64,000 nucleotides of DNA from Pseudomonadota bacterium (GTDB lineage: Bacteria; Desulfobacterota; Syntrophorhabdia; Syntrophorhabdales; Syntrophorhabdaceae), in assembly GCA_026388275.1 (NCBI GenBank), contig JAPLKB010000020.1, positions 1 through 64,000 on the forward strand. Reading direction: 5' to 3'. The notes below the pieces were generated by a model. That model was given only the letters and a program-made list of their open reading frames with translations. It was not told the origin of the DNA and ran no database searches. Shown here piece after piece: positions 1 through 8,191 of this stretch; within the stretch, counting starts at the first letter, position 1, and each line of letters starts with the position of its first letter. The translations under genes were made by a program, and so were the position numbers.

Positions 1-387
1 ATAACCGCTGATGAGATAGCAAAAGTAGCCGAGTTCTTCTCTTTCGGCACAAACGACCTGACTCAGACAACACTCGGTATGAGCAGGGACGATGCAGGGA
101 AGTTCCTGCGATTTTATGTGGATCATGACATATATTCCTATGATCCTTTTCAAAGGATAGATGAAAACGGTGTAGGCAAGCTTATGGAGATAGGCATCGA
201 ACTTGGCAGGAAGACAAGAAAAGATCTTAAGATCGGCATTTGTGGGGAACATGGAGGAGAACCAAATTCTGTTGAATTCTGCCACAGAATCGGTCTGAAT
301 TATGTGAGTTGCTCGCCTTACAGAGTAACCCTGGCAAAACTGGCAGCCGCAAGGGCAGCTGTAAAGGAAAAGAGGCTTAAAAGATAA
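1..387 (+). CDS. ppdK: Pyruvate phosphate dikinase, C-terminal fragment (5' end outside window)
   Basis: The reading frame is open from base 1, so this is the 3' end of a gene that starts before the window. The 128 visible residues contain the signature of the PEP/pyruvate-binding TIM-barrel of PEP-utilising enzymes: [13 protein letters not shown] near the start and then [16 protein letters not shown], which holds the conserved catalytic Cys region, followed by [24 protein letters not shown] interconverts pyruvate, ATP and phosphate with PEP, AMP and pyrophosphate in the cytoplasm. In anaerobes it often works in the gluconeogenic direction. A GC-rich hairpin follows the stop codon. The family call is secure; the PPDK rather than PEP-synthase call rests on the short C-terminus and the wording of the motif. 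Confidence 0.9.
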   Translation: MTADEIAKVAEFFSFGTNDLTQTTLGMSRDDAGKFLRFYVDHDIYSYDPFQRIDENGVGKLMEIGIELGRKTRKDLKIGICGEHGGEPNSVEFCHRIGLNYVSCSPYRVTLAKLAAARAAVKEKRLKR

Positions 388-422
388 GAAGTTCAGAAAA
401 TATGAATGCAGGGTGATTAAAA

Positions 423-444
423 GACCCCGGAGAAAACTTTCCGG
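423..444 (+). terminator. Hairpin after ppdK
   Basis: CCCCGGA and TCCGGGG arms surround a short A-rich loop 36 bases after the ppdK stop. No long T-run follows, so it is a weak candidate terminator. The right arm abuts the start of the decayed ParB-like copy. Confidence 0.4.
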
Positions 445-1384
445 GGCTGTTTCAACCTGCTTTTCTATGAATGAGACTAAGACCCGCAGTTCATCAAGGA
501 ATGTCTGAATATCTGATTTAGCATACATCCCGGTCTTATTCTCAAAGTATGATTTTGCATTTTGTAAGACGGCAACCTTCTTTTTAATAGGTATGGGTTT
601 CGGATATATTGATTCCGGTTTTCTTCTTTTGTATGCAATAAGCATTTTCTCTAATTTAACATTGGTTACAGGCATCTCCATTATTTCATCAAATATGGTA
701 AAAAAGTCAGGACTTCCAAGGTTAGCGGCAAAGAGATATCCCTGGGAAACAGGCAGCGTTCCGGCAGTACGGTTTAATCACGACAGCGGAGTGACAATTA
801 CGTCCTGAATTTTAGGAACCAGTTTTAGGAGGGATATCGTGCGAAGTAGCGTCCGTGTTGACTTTCAGACGATTTCAGAAATCATTGACACTGTGTCAAT
901 GATTTCTTTTGCCAGGCTTTTGGGCTGCATTTCATAGCTTATCAACACACTCATCACCCCATCCAAATTGTACCCTTTATCAGGATGTTTTGCCTGAATA
1001 TATGCAAGTATCTTTGGCCTGATCTATGGGATTTAATTCCAATTCTAAATCAAGGCTCTATCATCGTTGGCTTCGTCATCTGCTCCTCCGACGTACTATT
1101 ACCGTACGCCTACGTCGCCTCTTCCTTGCCGCCTTGGTTTCATCCTTGATTTAGAATTGGAATAACCCCTCTCTCTGGAGATTCTCTGTTAGCTGGATGG
1201 CCAGTATTTCATCTTTTTGGGTGACTGTATTAAAAATTCTTACCGGGATTGTTTCCATACCGAGTTTTTGGGCTGCCAAATAACGTCTTTCCCCACAGAG
1301 GAGCAGGTACTTGTCGTCTTTTTGAGTTACAAGTATAGAATGTCCCCATGTTCCCCGGTACCAAAAACGGCCATTGAGGATCAA
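440..1384 (-). pseudogene. Decayed second copy of the ParB-like gene
   Basis: Read on the minus strand, 440-1336 matches the intact ParB-like gene at 4715-5659 closely in most blocks (for example the stretch encoding the GERRYLAAQKL motif and the C-terminal coiled segment). The copy is broken. The first part of the N-terminus is missing or replaced after base 1336. A TGA replaces the Gly codon in the ISGKSTRT segment. Around 755-800 the sequence has diverged with an insertion. A 128-bp hairpin element interrupts the frame at 1036-1163. It is a non-functional paralogue, showing that this ParB-like family duplicates within the genome. Exact ends are approximate. Confidence 0.85.
1036..1163. mobile_element. 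MITE-like hairpin insertion
   Basis: Two perfect 20-bp inverted repeats (1036-1055 and 1144-1163; arm ATTCCAATTCTAAATCAAGG) bound a 128-bp segment that is absent at the equivalent position of the intact paralogue near base 5327. A smaller internal inverted repeat (CGACGTA/TACGTCG) lies near the centre. It has no coding capacity, so if mobile it needs a transposase in trans. A target duplication is not clear. Confidence 0.75.
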
Positions 1385-1403
1385 TATATTGGATCTTTTG
1401 AAC

Positions 1404-1424
1404 CCACCGGCTTTTAGCCGGTGG
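1404..1424. repeat. Perfect hairpin, CCACCGGC/GCCGGTGG
   Basis: An 8-bp perfect inverted repeat with a 5-base loop lies between the decayed ParB-like copy and the end of the acyl-CoA dehydrogenase gene. The same core, with small changes, forms the centre of the palindrome at 25387-25428, so both may be copies of one dispersed palindrome. It could end transcription of the acyl-CoA dehydrogenase unit. Confidence 0.5.
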
Positions 1425-1444
1425 TGATTTAGTTGGGCCGGTTT

Positions 1445-2596
1445 TCAGCTTAAGGCATTGATGCCAAGCAATTCCCGCCCGATCGTAAGCTTATGCATCT
1501 CCGATGTGCCTCCCAGGATGGTGCTCATGATCGCATCCCGGTAATGATGCTCAACAGGATACTCGTCCGAGCAGCCATAGGCACCGTGCAACCGGATAGC
1601 TTCAGCGCTAACCCGCACTGCAAGCTCCGAGGCAAGCCATTTTGCGGATGAAAGCTCCTTAGCATGGGGTACGCCCTTGTTTTTCAGTTCAGCAGCATAA
1701 TAGACTTGCCACCGCGTGGTCTCAATTTCGGCGTGCATGCGCGCCACTGTCTCCTGCACCAGTTGGAATCCTCCAATCGGTTTTTTGAATTGATAGCGCT
1801 CCTTGGCGTATTTGATGCACGCATCAAGACAGGACTGAGCCATTCCGATGGCGCCCGCGGAAACAAACAGGCGAGCAGTATCAATCCCTATCAGAGCATT
1901 TTGAAGTCCGCGACCAATATCCCCGACCAGATTTGCCTTTGGAACCCGGCAATCCATAAAAGACAGACTGGAGATTTCGCCGGCCCTGCCCCCCACCATG
2001 TCGCCACGTGTCGCGGTGAAACCCGGCACATCTTTCTCCACAGCAACCAGCGCCAGGCCTCGTGGGCCAAGTTCCTTTTCTGTCTGTACCAGAACGAGCA
2101 CGACGTCCGCAATACTACCGCCCGTGATGAAATTTTTACTGCCGTTGATTATCCAGGCATCACCATCAATGGAAGCTTTTGTCTCAACAGCAGAGGCGTC
2201 ACTGCCGACATTAGGTTCTACCGCAGCCATGGCAACAATCAGATTACCTGTGCACAAATCCGGCAGATATTTTTGTTTCTGCTCCTCACTGGCCACTTTA
2301 CTCAGGATGGTGCCTGCAAGAACGGCATGGCCCAAAGAGATGAGCGTCTGCGTCCAGCTTGCACGGCTCAACTGTTCCCATACGATGGCCGCCGTGACAT
2401 AGCCAGCCTCCATACCTCCGTACTTCTGAGGTAAATGAACTCCAAGCAAGCCCAGAGACGCCATCTTTTTAATCAGCCCGATATTCACTTCATGACGGCG
2501 CTCATAGTCTCGTAGCGTGGGCAGCATTTCTTTCTCGGCAAAATCATGAGCCATTTTCCTGGCCATAGCCTGTTCTTCGGTGAGATCAAAATTCAT
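1445..2596 (-). CDS. Acyl-CoA dehydrogenase family protein lacking both usual catalytic Glu positions
   Basis: The 383 residues match a full-length acyl-CoA dehydrogenase (N-terminal helical domain, middle beta domain with AAVEPNVGSDAS, C-terminal helical domain with RYQFKKPIGGFQLVQ and LHGAYGCSDEYPVEHHYRDA). These FAD enzymes oxidise acyl-CoA to enoyl-CoA and pass electrons to ETF. The base that is Glu in medium/short-chain enzymes (YEGT) reads Gly362 here (ILGGTSE). The alternative position used by isovaleryl-CoA dehydrogenase (LxxERL) reads Ala241 (IDTARL). The alignment is by eye. The enzyme may use another base or catalyse a different reaction. It is 11 bp downstream of a carboxyltransferase gene, so the two likely form one operon acting on the same acyl-CoA. 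Confidence 0.85.
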   Translation of the reverse strand: MNFDLTEEQAMARKMAHDFAEKEMLPTLRDYERRHEVNIGLIKKMASLGLLGVHLPQKYGGMEAGYVTAAIVWEQLSRASWTQTLISLGHAVLAGTILSKVASEEQKQKYLPDLCTGNLIVAMAAVEPNVGSDASAVETKASIDGDAWIINGSKNFITGGSIADVVLVLVQTEKELGPRGLALVAVEKDVPGFTATRGDMVGGRAGEISSLSFMDCRVPKANLVGDIGRGLQNALIGIDTARLFVSAGAIGMAQSCLDACIKYAKERYQFKKPIGGFQLVQETVARMHAEIETTRWQVYYAAELKNKGVPHAKELSSAKWLASELAVRVSAEAIRLHGAYGCSDEYPVEHHYRDAIMSTILGGTSEMHKLTIGRELLGINALS

Positions 2597-2607
2597 GAAT
2601 GCCTCCT

Positions 2608-4164
2608 TTAGAGTGGAATATTGCCGTGTCTTTTCGCGTTACGTGCAATTCCTTTATTTTCAATCAATTTCAGGGAGCGGGTCAGACATCGCCTAGTCTC
2701 AGCGGGTTCAATGATATCCTGAACCCACGTCACCTCGGAGGCCAGGGCCAAAGGATCTGCATACAAGTCCCTGTATTCTTTGACTTTGTTGTTACGAAAC
2801 TCCTCGGGATTCGGTGCTTTCTTGATCTCATCTCCATAAAAAAGGTCCACCGCCTGTGCAGCGCCCATGGCCCCCACCTCTGTAGTGGGCCAGCCAAAGA
2901 CAAGATCCGTACCAAATCCCGGCAGTATGCCCATACCGAGCGCTGCTCCGCCATACACTTTTCTCAGTAGTATGGCCACCTTCGGGACAGAGGCTTCAGA
3001 GAGGGCATACAGGACCTTTGCGCCATGGCGGATTATACCGGCGTGTTCCTGTCCCTTTCCGGGTAGATACCCCGGCGTATCAACGAGAAGCACGATGGGA
3101 ATGTTAAAGGCGTCGCAGAAACGGATGAACCTTGCCTGCTTGTCTGAGCTGTCTACACTCATGCAGCCTGCTTTTACCATAGGCTGGTTGGCCACGATCC
3201 CAACAACGCACCCGTCAAGGCGCGCAAAACCCACAATAATTTCTCCCGCAAACTCCCGCTTTATCTCGAAGAAATCGCCCTCATCAACAATTGCGTCGAT
3301 CACCTTGTGCATGTCGTAGCCTTGAGTCGGTTGCCCGGGTACAATCTTCTCGAGAATAGCAGTTGGACGCTCAGGATCGTCTTGAGTGTCTTTTCTCTCT
3401 GACCGCATGTAGCAATTTTGGGGAAGATAGGACAGGAGTTTCTTGATACCATCAATGCAATCCTGCTCGGTTTTAACACGAAAATCGGCGACGCCCGTTA
3501 CCTGACAATGGACCTTGGCGCCCCCCAGCTCTTCAAGCGTCACATCTTCGTGCATGACCGATTTTATGACGCGGGGACCGGTTATGCACATGTGAGAAAG
3601 TCCGTCGACCATGAAGATAAAATCCGTCAGGGCAGGTGAGTAGACTGATCCGCCTGTGCAGTTGCCCAATATGGCTGAAATCTGTGGGACTACACCGGAG
3701 CAGCGCGCATTCATAAAGAAGACAACGCCCGCGTGTTTCTCGTCGCTCACGCGGTAAGGATCATCGCTGCCGGCAACCTCGTGTCTGACAACCCGCGCGC
3801 CCGGCGAATCATTGAGGCCGATTAATGGTACGCCCATTTCAAAAGCCATCTCATGAATTTTGTACAGCTTTCTGCCGTGCATGTAGCCCTGCGAGCCGCC
3901 CATCACGGTGGCATCGTGTGAAAAAATGCAGACCCTGCGGCCGTCAATCGTTCCATGTCCAACCACGATCCCATCGCCAGGGGCACCGATGCGGTGCTTG
4001 ACCAGCATGTTGAATTCATTGAAGCTGCCGGGGTCGAGGAGCAGATTGATTCGCTCCCGGGCACTCAACTTACCCTTCTCGTGTTCCTTGGCGATCTTCT
4101 CGGGACCGCCTCCTGTCGAAGCCGCTGCTTTGACGTCGCGAAGCCGTTTTATGCGCTCTTTCAT
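2608..4164 (-). CDS. Acyl-CoA carboxylase/decarboxylase carboxyltransferase subunit (PccB/MmdA type)
   Basis: At 518 residues this has the usual length and two crotonase-like carboxyltransferase halves. Visible motifs include GKLSARERINLLLDPGSF, GGSQGYMHGRKLYKIHEMA and, in the second half, VDTPGYLPGKGQEHAGIIRHGAKVLYALSEA and GGAALGMG. Such subunits move CO2 between carboxybiotin and an acyl-CoA (propionyl-, methylmalonyl-, methylcrotonyl- or glutaconyl-CoA). No biotin carboxylase, biotin carrier or membrane decarboxylase subunit lies nearby, so partners must be elsewhere. The adjoining acyl-CoA dehydrogenase suggests a role in branched or dicarboxylic acyl-CoA breakdown. Substrate is not determined. 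Confidence 0.88.
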   Translation of the reverse strand: MKERIKRLRDVKAAASTGGGPEKIAKEHEKGKLSARERINLLLDPGSFNEFNMLVKHRIGAPGDGIVVGHGTIDGRRVCIFSHDATVMGGSQGYMHGRKLYKIHEMAFEMGVPLIGLNDSPGARVVRHEVAGSDDPYRVSDEKHAGVVFFMNARCSGVVPQISAILGNCTGGSVYSPALTDFIFMVDGLSHMCITGPRVIKSVMHEDVTLEELGGAKVHCQVTGVADFRVKTEQDCIDGIKKLLSYLPQNCYMRSERKDTQDDPERPTAILEKIVPGQPTQGYDMHKVIDAIVDEGDFFEIKREFAGEIIVGFARLDGCVVGIVANQPMVKAGCMSVDSSDKQARFIRFCDAFNIPIVLLVDTPGYLPGKGQEHAGIIRHGAKVLYALSEASVPKVAILLRKVYGGAALGMGILPGFGTDLVFGWPTTEVGAMGAAQAVDLFYGDEIKKAPNPEEFRNNKVKEYRDLYADPLALASEVTWVQDIIEPAETRRCLTRSLKLIENKGIARNAKRHGNIPL

Positions 4165-4714
4165 AGTTACACTCCTATTAGGTTAAGTTTCCAATATCAC
4201 GCGGGCTCTCACAGCCGCGCAGTCCTAACTCGACTATATTTATGACCCGTACTATTGTACCACTCCAAAAGTCAGTTTCTCCACTAAAGAATTATAGTTA
4301 CAGATAATATAGCCTCAGGGGCTGGTGGCTTGAAGGCCGGAAGACTAACACGCTGGACTGACCAGTTTTTGGGGAGCGGTCAAACAAAATGCCAGGCGTT
4401 CGCGCATTTCATATGGTTATTAGTACATCCAGGCAGGGACCTGATATGCAGATTTGTAAGTGAAAAAGAAATTGTCCGGGAATGGGCAGCGGCAAGCGCT
4501 TCTTTATGTAATTCCTGCCTTTCGGAAACCGCTCAGTTGTGCTTCTCGCGGATGTTAAAAAGAGTCATCCCGATAGGAAATAAACAACCGCATTTTTTAG
4601 GTAATCCTTGCTCTTATGATTTTCTCTACCCTGTCTCATCAGGTCAACTGTAGACTCTTACCATTTGGGTTAAGGGTTTGCAGTTACAGTCTGCCGAAAA
4701 CGCTCGTGCACCCC
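4165..4714. other. Intergenic stretch, nothing convincing
   Basis: 550 bases separate the start of the carboxyltransferase gene from the end of the ParB-like gene. A 107-codon open frame at 4330-4653 (+) has no ribosome binding site, and its product shows no recognisable motif. The minus-strand promoter of the carboxyltransferase operon should lie near 4170-4320, but no clear consensus is visible. Confidence 0.5.
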
Positions 4715-5659
4715 TCACACCTGCGGAACAGGTTTTTTAACCGGTTTGATTGGCACAATCTCAGGGGCTGTTTCAACCTGCTTTTCTATGAATGAGACTA
4801 AGACCCGCAGTTCATCAAGGAATGTCTGAATATCTGATTTCGCATACATCCCGGTCTTTTTCTCAAAGTATGATTTTGCATTTTGTAAGACAGTAACCTT
4901 CTTTTTAATAGGTATGGGTTTCTGATATGTTGATTCTGGTTTTCTCCTTTTGTATGCGGTAAGCATTTTCTCTAATTTAACATTGGTTACAGGCGTCTCC
5001 ATTATTTCATCAAATATGGTGAAAAAGTCAGGACTTCCAAGGTTAGCGGCAAAGAGATATCCCTGGGAAACAGGAAGTTTTCCTGCCTGAATTACGTCCT
5101 GAATTTTAGGAACGAGTTTTAGGAGGGATATCGTGCGAAGTAGCGTCCGTGTTGACTTTCCGGATATTACAGCGATGACGGACACAGTGTCCGTCACTTC
5201 CTTTGATACAGAGTCAGGCTTGAGGTTATAATTCATTATTTCGCTCATTACCCCATCCAGATTGTACCCTTTGTCAGGGTGTTTTGCCTGGAAGTAGGCA
5301 AGTATGCCATTGGCCTGATCTATGGGATTTAAGTCTTCTCTCTGGAGATTTTCCGTTAATTGGATGGCAAGTATTTCATCTTTTTGGGTGACTGTATTAA
5401 CAATTCTTGCCGGGATTGTTTCCATATCGAGTTTTTGGGCTGCCAAATAACGGCGTTCCCCGCAGAGGAGCAGATACTTGTCGTCTTTTTGAGTTACAAG
5501 TACAGGCTCTAATACACCCTTGTCTTTAATTGACGACATAAGAGCTTTAAATGACTCGCTTGTTGTGTCAACGGCTGAACGAATCTGTTCTTCCACTATA
5601 ATGCTTCCCATTGGCAGGTACAGAAATTCCGGGTTTTCCACTGTTTTCTTTGTTGCCAT
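4715..5659 (-). CDS. ParB-like (ParB/RepB/Spo0J family) DNA-binding protein
   Basis: The 314-residue product begins with a ParB-N domain: LPMGSIIVEEQIRSAVD, then VTQKDDKYLLLCGERRYLAAQKL (GERR box) and AIQLTENLQREDLNPIDQA. This is followed by a helix-turn-helix region (SGKSTRTLLRTISLL) and a basic C-terminal segment with a PIKPVKKPVPQ tail. ParB proteins bind centromere-like sites and, in the known family, hydrolyse CTP. No ParA partner is present, so this is an orphan, possibly from a plasmid or integrated element. Iteron-like heptamers lie just upstream (5679-5831). A decayed copy sits at 440-1384. Confidence 0.85.
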   Translation of the reverse strand: MATKKTVENPEFLYLPMGSIIVEEQIRSAVDTTSESFKALMSSIKDKGVLEPVLVTQKDDKYLLLCGERRYLAAQKLDMETIPARIVNTVTQKDEILAIQLTENLQREDLNPIDQANGILAYFQAKHPDKGYNLDGVMSEIMNYNLKPDSVSKEVTDTVSVIAVISGKSTRTLLRTISLLKLVPKIQDVIQAGKLPVSQGYLFAANLGSPDFFTIFDEIMETPVTNVKLEKMLTAYKRRKPESTYQKPIPIKKKVTVLQNAKSYFEKKTGMYAKSDIQTFLDELRVLVSFIEKQVETAPEIVPIKPVKKPVPQV

Positions 5660-5678
5660 AATTACCCCCTTTGTTTTA

Positions 5679-5831
5679 GTGAATAGTGAACAGTGAATAG
5701 CAACACACCCCCTTGCTGGGGTGATTTATCAAGGAGTAACTTTACAGAAAAGGTTGAGATACTCAGAAGCGATAACCCGTTTACTGCCTTTATCGCTGTC
5801 CACTATATACTATATACTATTCACTATTCAC
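5679..5831. repeat. Two arrays of tandem heptamers in inverted orientation
   Basis: 5679-5699 holds three tandem heptamers (GTGAATA, GTGAACA, GTGAATA). 5804-5831 holds four more on the opposite strand (two TATATAC then two TATTCAC, the latter the complement of GTGAATA). Together they give a 13-bp perfect inverted repeat (5679-5691 with 5820-5832) about 20 bases upstream of the ParB-like start codon. They could be a ParB binding site or autoregulatory operator, or a simple-sequence microsatellite. Confidence 0.6.
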
Positions 5832-6234
5832 TGCTTTTTTATGATTTAACTTAAGATGATATTAACTAAGATGCCCCGTAAAAATCTGTATATATTGATA
5901 TACTATTTCAAATATTATTTTCAAGAATATTTTGAATAAAAATACAAAATATTTACAAACTTTTATCCGGCCTTTCTACGTGAACTCTATTGCCTCTGTG
6001 AGAGACAAATGCATTTGTAGTTTTTTCTCCCGCCCACTTCCTTATGGTTGTTCATGATCTTCCGCCTGCGATGGGGATGTTGTTTCTTAGCGTGCATAAA
6101 ATGGAAAGAGCATGGAGAAGTGTAACCCATGTACCAGGATTATACCAAAAAACGCAGATAACCAGTCGTTACATTGGTAATTACGGCTCTTGGTGAACTT
6201 CACGTTACCCCTAGAATTAATGTGCAATCATTAG
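5832..6234. other. AT-rich intergenic stretch
   Basis: This lies between the divergently oriented ParB-like gene and the toxin-antitoxin operon. It is strongly A+T-rich to about 5970. No open frame with a ribosome binding site and no structured element was recognised. Confidence 0.5.
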
Positions 6235-6278
6235 TTGCATTATGCTATTCCGAGATATATAATGATAGCATGTTGCAA
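6235..6278 (+). promoter_or_regulatory. Toxin-antitoxin promoter inside a palindromic operator
   Basis: A TATAAT -10 box (6258-6263) lies 17 bp after TTGCAT (6235-6240). Arms 6235-6248 and 6265-6278 form an inverted repeat (12 of 14 positions pair, including ATGCTAT/ATAGCAT) that covers both promoter boxes. This is the arrangement expected for autorepression by an antitoxin or antitoxin-toxin complex. The antitoxin ATG follows at 6302 after GGAGGA. Confidence 0.6.
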
Positions 6279-6301
6279 TAAAGATATTCGGAGGAACGAT
6301 T

Positions 6302-6481
6302 ATGGCTACAGCAGTAAGAATATCAGAAAGACTTGTAGATGAAGCAAAGAGATTTGGACGAATTGACCATAGGTCTTTAGCCGGGCAGATTGAGCACTGG
6401 GCACAAATGGGCAAATGTGTCGAAGAGACGAACTGGATCACGGAGAGAAGACTGAATACACATTCGGATAGACATCTATGA
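6302..6481 (+). CDS. ParD-like antitoxin (59 aa)
   Basis: A short gene: ATG at 6302 preceded by CGGAGGAACG, stop TGA at 6479-6481. The product begins MATAVRISERLVDEAKRFG and continues with RSLAGQIEHWAQMGKCVEE, the pattern of the ParD-like antitoxin family: a ribbon-helix-helix DNA-binding half, then a short toxin-binding tail. Its stop overlaps the start of the next gene as ATGA, typical of translational coupling in toxin-antitoxin operons. It should repress its own promoter at 6235-6278 and neutralise the RelE/ParE-type partner. Confidence 0.85.
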   Translation: MATAVRISERLVDEAKRFGRIDHRSLAGQIEHWAQMGKCVEETNWITERRLNTHSDRHL

Positions 6482-6756
6482 AAGTATATCAGTCAAAATC
6501 ATTTGAGAAGAAAGTCAAGAAGATGTCTAAACCTGAGAAAGACTCGTTGGATCGGGAAATAAATAAAATTGTGGAAAATCCATGCATCGGAGAGGAAAAA
6601 AAAGGTGACCTGCGAGGAGTATTCGTACATAAGTTTAAACTTAAGACTACGCAGTACCTGCTTGCATATCGAAAAATTGGTGAAGATTTGGAGCTTGTCA
6701 TGATCGGTCCCCATGAAAACTATTATCGGGATTTGAAGCAGTATTTGAAGACTTGA
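6478..6756 (+). CDS. RelE/ParE-superfamily toxin
   Basis: 92 residues with the compact RelE/ParE fold pattern: YQSKSFEKKVKKMSKPEKDSLDREI (two N-terminal helices), then the beta-sheet segment GVFVHKFKLKTTQYLLAYR and a C-terminal IGPHENYYRDLKQYL. Members either cleave mRNA in the ribosome or poison gyrase; the sequence alone does not say which. GPHENYYRDLK resembles the C-terminal motif of RelE-type toxins. It is translated from an ATGA overlap with the upstream ParD-like antitoxin. Confidence 0.85.
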   Translation: MKVYQSKSFEKKVKKMSKPEKDSLDREINKIVENPCIGEEKKGDLRGVFVHKFKLKTTQYLLAYRKIGEDLELVMIGPHENYYRDLKQYLKT

Positions 6757-6984
6757 TGAAGCCGGGTAACGAAACTATGCCGCCAATCGGCCTAAAATCA
6801 GGCTTCTGGCTGACCTTTGTTACTACTTTTGGTAAATCACAATACTTATCTGCGCCACAGATGCTCGAATTGTAAGCGCTAAAAAGGGTTATCCAGTCAT
6901 GGACGTGTTACAGGAAATTTGCTAAGTTAAATATTATGAAATTTGAACGAGGAATCACAGGCTAAGAAAAGGAGGAAGAAAGGA

Positions 6985-7785
6985 TTGAGAAGACGCAAAA
7001 GGATTATAGGCAATTTACTTTCGGGACCGATGTTTCAACCTGTATGGGAGTCCCTTCACAAACTATCTTTGCACAGAATGAACTATGGACGCGGGGCAAC
7101 GGTTGAAGGAGGCGGGGAGAAATGGATACTAAGGCATCTGAAGGAAATATTCAAAGATAAGGAACATCTGGTTATCTTTGATGTGGGTGCGAACAGCGGT
7201 CAATATACCACTGAATTGCTTAAATCATTCGGGAACAAGGCTGATATCTTCTGTTTTGAGCCAAATACGGAAACTTTTAACCTGCTTGTGCAGAATATGG
7301 CCGGCAAGAATAATGTTCATTGCTTTAATGTCGGTCTAAGCGACGCAGATCATGAGGCGCTTATGTATTCAAACGGAGCAACTTCCGGAATGGCGTCCCT
7401 TTACGATAGACACCTGAGTCACTCAGGCATCACAATGGCGCCGATTTCTACTGTGAGCCTTACCACACTGGCCGGGTTTTGCCAACACGCTGGTATCGAT
7501 CAAATAGACTTCCTGAAAATAGATGTTGAAGGACACGAACTGAGCGTATTAAAAGGAGCTTCCGGCATTGTTAAGCCAATCAGCTTCATTCAGTTCGAAT
7601 TTGGAGACTGCGGTATAGACTCAAGAACTTTTTTTCGCGATCTATTTGAAACGCTGAATCCAGATTATAATGTATATCGTATTCTTCATCATGGCATGAG
7701 AAAAATACACCGATACAGTGAATCTCTCGAAATTTTCAAAGTAACCAATTATTTCGCAGTTCTCAGAACAAGAAATGACTCCTGA
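6985..7785 (+). CDS. FkbM-family methyltransferase
   Basis: The product is a class I SAM-dependent methyltransferase: VIFDVGANSGQYTTELLKSFG (SAM-binding loop), IFCFEPNTETFNLL, then FLKIDVEGHELSVLKGA, the FkbM signature. Such enzymes O-methylate sugars or polyketides. TTG at 6985 is chosen because AAAAGGAGG lies 9 bases upstream. The frame is open to a TTG at 6943, which has no good ribosome binding site and would add 14 basic residues. It stands alone between the toxin-antitoxin pair and the SemiSWEET gene, not in a visible polysaccharide cluster. The substrate is unknown. Confidence 0.85.
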   Translation: MRRRKRIIGNLLSGPMFQPVWESLHKLSLHRMNYGRGATVEGGGEKWILRHLKEIFKDKEHLVIFDVGANSGQYTTELLKSFGNKADIFCFEPNTETFNLLVQNMAGKNNVHCFNVGLSDADHEALMYSNGATSGMASLYDRHLSHSGITMAPISTVSLTTLAGFCQHAGIDQIDFLKIDVEGHELSVLKGASGIVKPISFIQFEFGDCGIDSRTFFRDLFETLNPDYNVYRILHHGMRKIHRYSESLEIFKVTNYFAVLRTRNDS

Positions 7786-7917
7786 TGCCAACAGAAATAA
7801 TAAACATGGCAATCAGTGAGAATCTCTACGGCTGACTTGGTGAGCAAGAAGGCACGTACGTTTTTTGCCATATAATTCATTTGTTTTTTCGGATGGAGTA
7901 ATGGTAAAACCTTATCA

Positions 7918-8166
7918 ATGAAGGACTTAATCGGTTATATTGCAGCCATACTTACAACGTTTGCCCTGCTGCCTCAGATTATGCGAATCTGGAAACTCAA
8001 GGAAGCAAGAGACATTTCAATTTTTATGCCGCTTATGACAACAACCGGTTCAGTATTATGGCTCATCTACGGCATTTTGATCAATGAAGTACCCATAATA
8101 GCAGCAAATGTCATATATTTGTTCTTCTCATTGACAGTACTGTTTTTTACGATAAAATACCGTTAG
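7918..8166 (+). CDS. SemiSWEET-family sugar transporter
   Basis: 82 hydrophobic residues form three transmembrane helices with the PQ-loop near the start (TTFALLPQIMRIWKLKEARDIS) and the WLIYG segment in helix 2. SemiSWEETs dimerise in the inner membrane and let sugars cross down their gradient. The start codon overlaps the stop of a six-codon open frame (7901-7921) that carries its own GGAG, which may couple translation. The gene lies 25 bp before an enoyl-CoA hydratase gene, so the two may be cotranscribed although no shared function is evident. Confidence 0.88.
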   Translation: MKDLIGYIAAILTTFALLPQIMRIWKLKEARDISIFMPLMTTTGSVLWLIYGILINEVPIIAANVIYLFFSLTVLFFTIKYR

Positions 8167-8191
8167 CATAATACAAAAGAGGTTTATAACT

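Noticed and set aside
593-808. 71-codon plus-strand frame
   Set aside because: It is the antisense of the decayed ParB-like copy, which matches the intact minus-strand gene.
1664-2434. 256-codon plus-strand frame opposite the acyl-CoA dehydrogenase
   Set aside because: Antisense shadow of a well-conserved gene; the product has no domain features.
4330-4653. 107-codon plus-strand frame in the gap after the carboxyltransferase
   Set aside because: No ribosome binding site and unlikely composition (many Cys, Trp and Arg without pattern).
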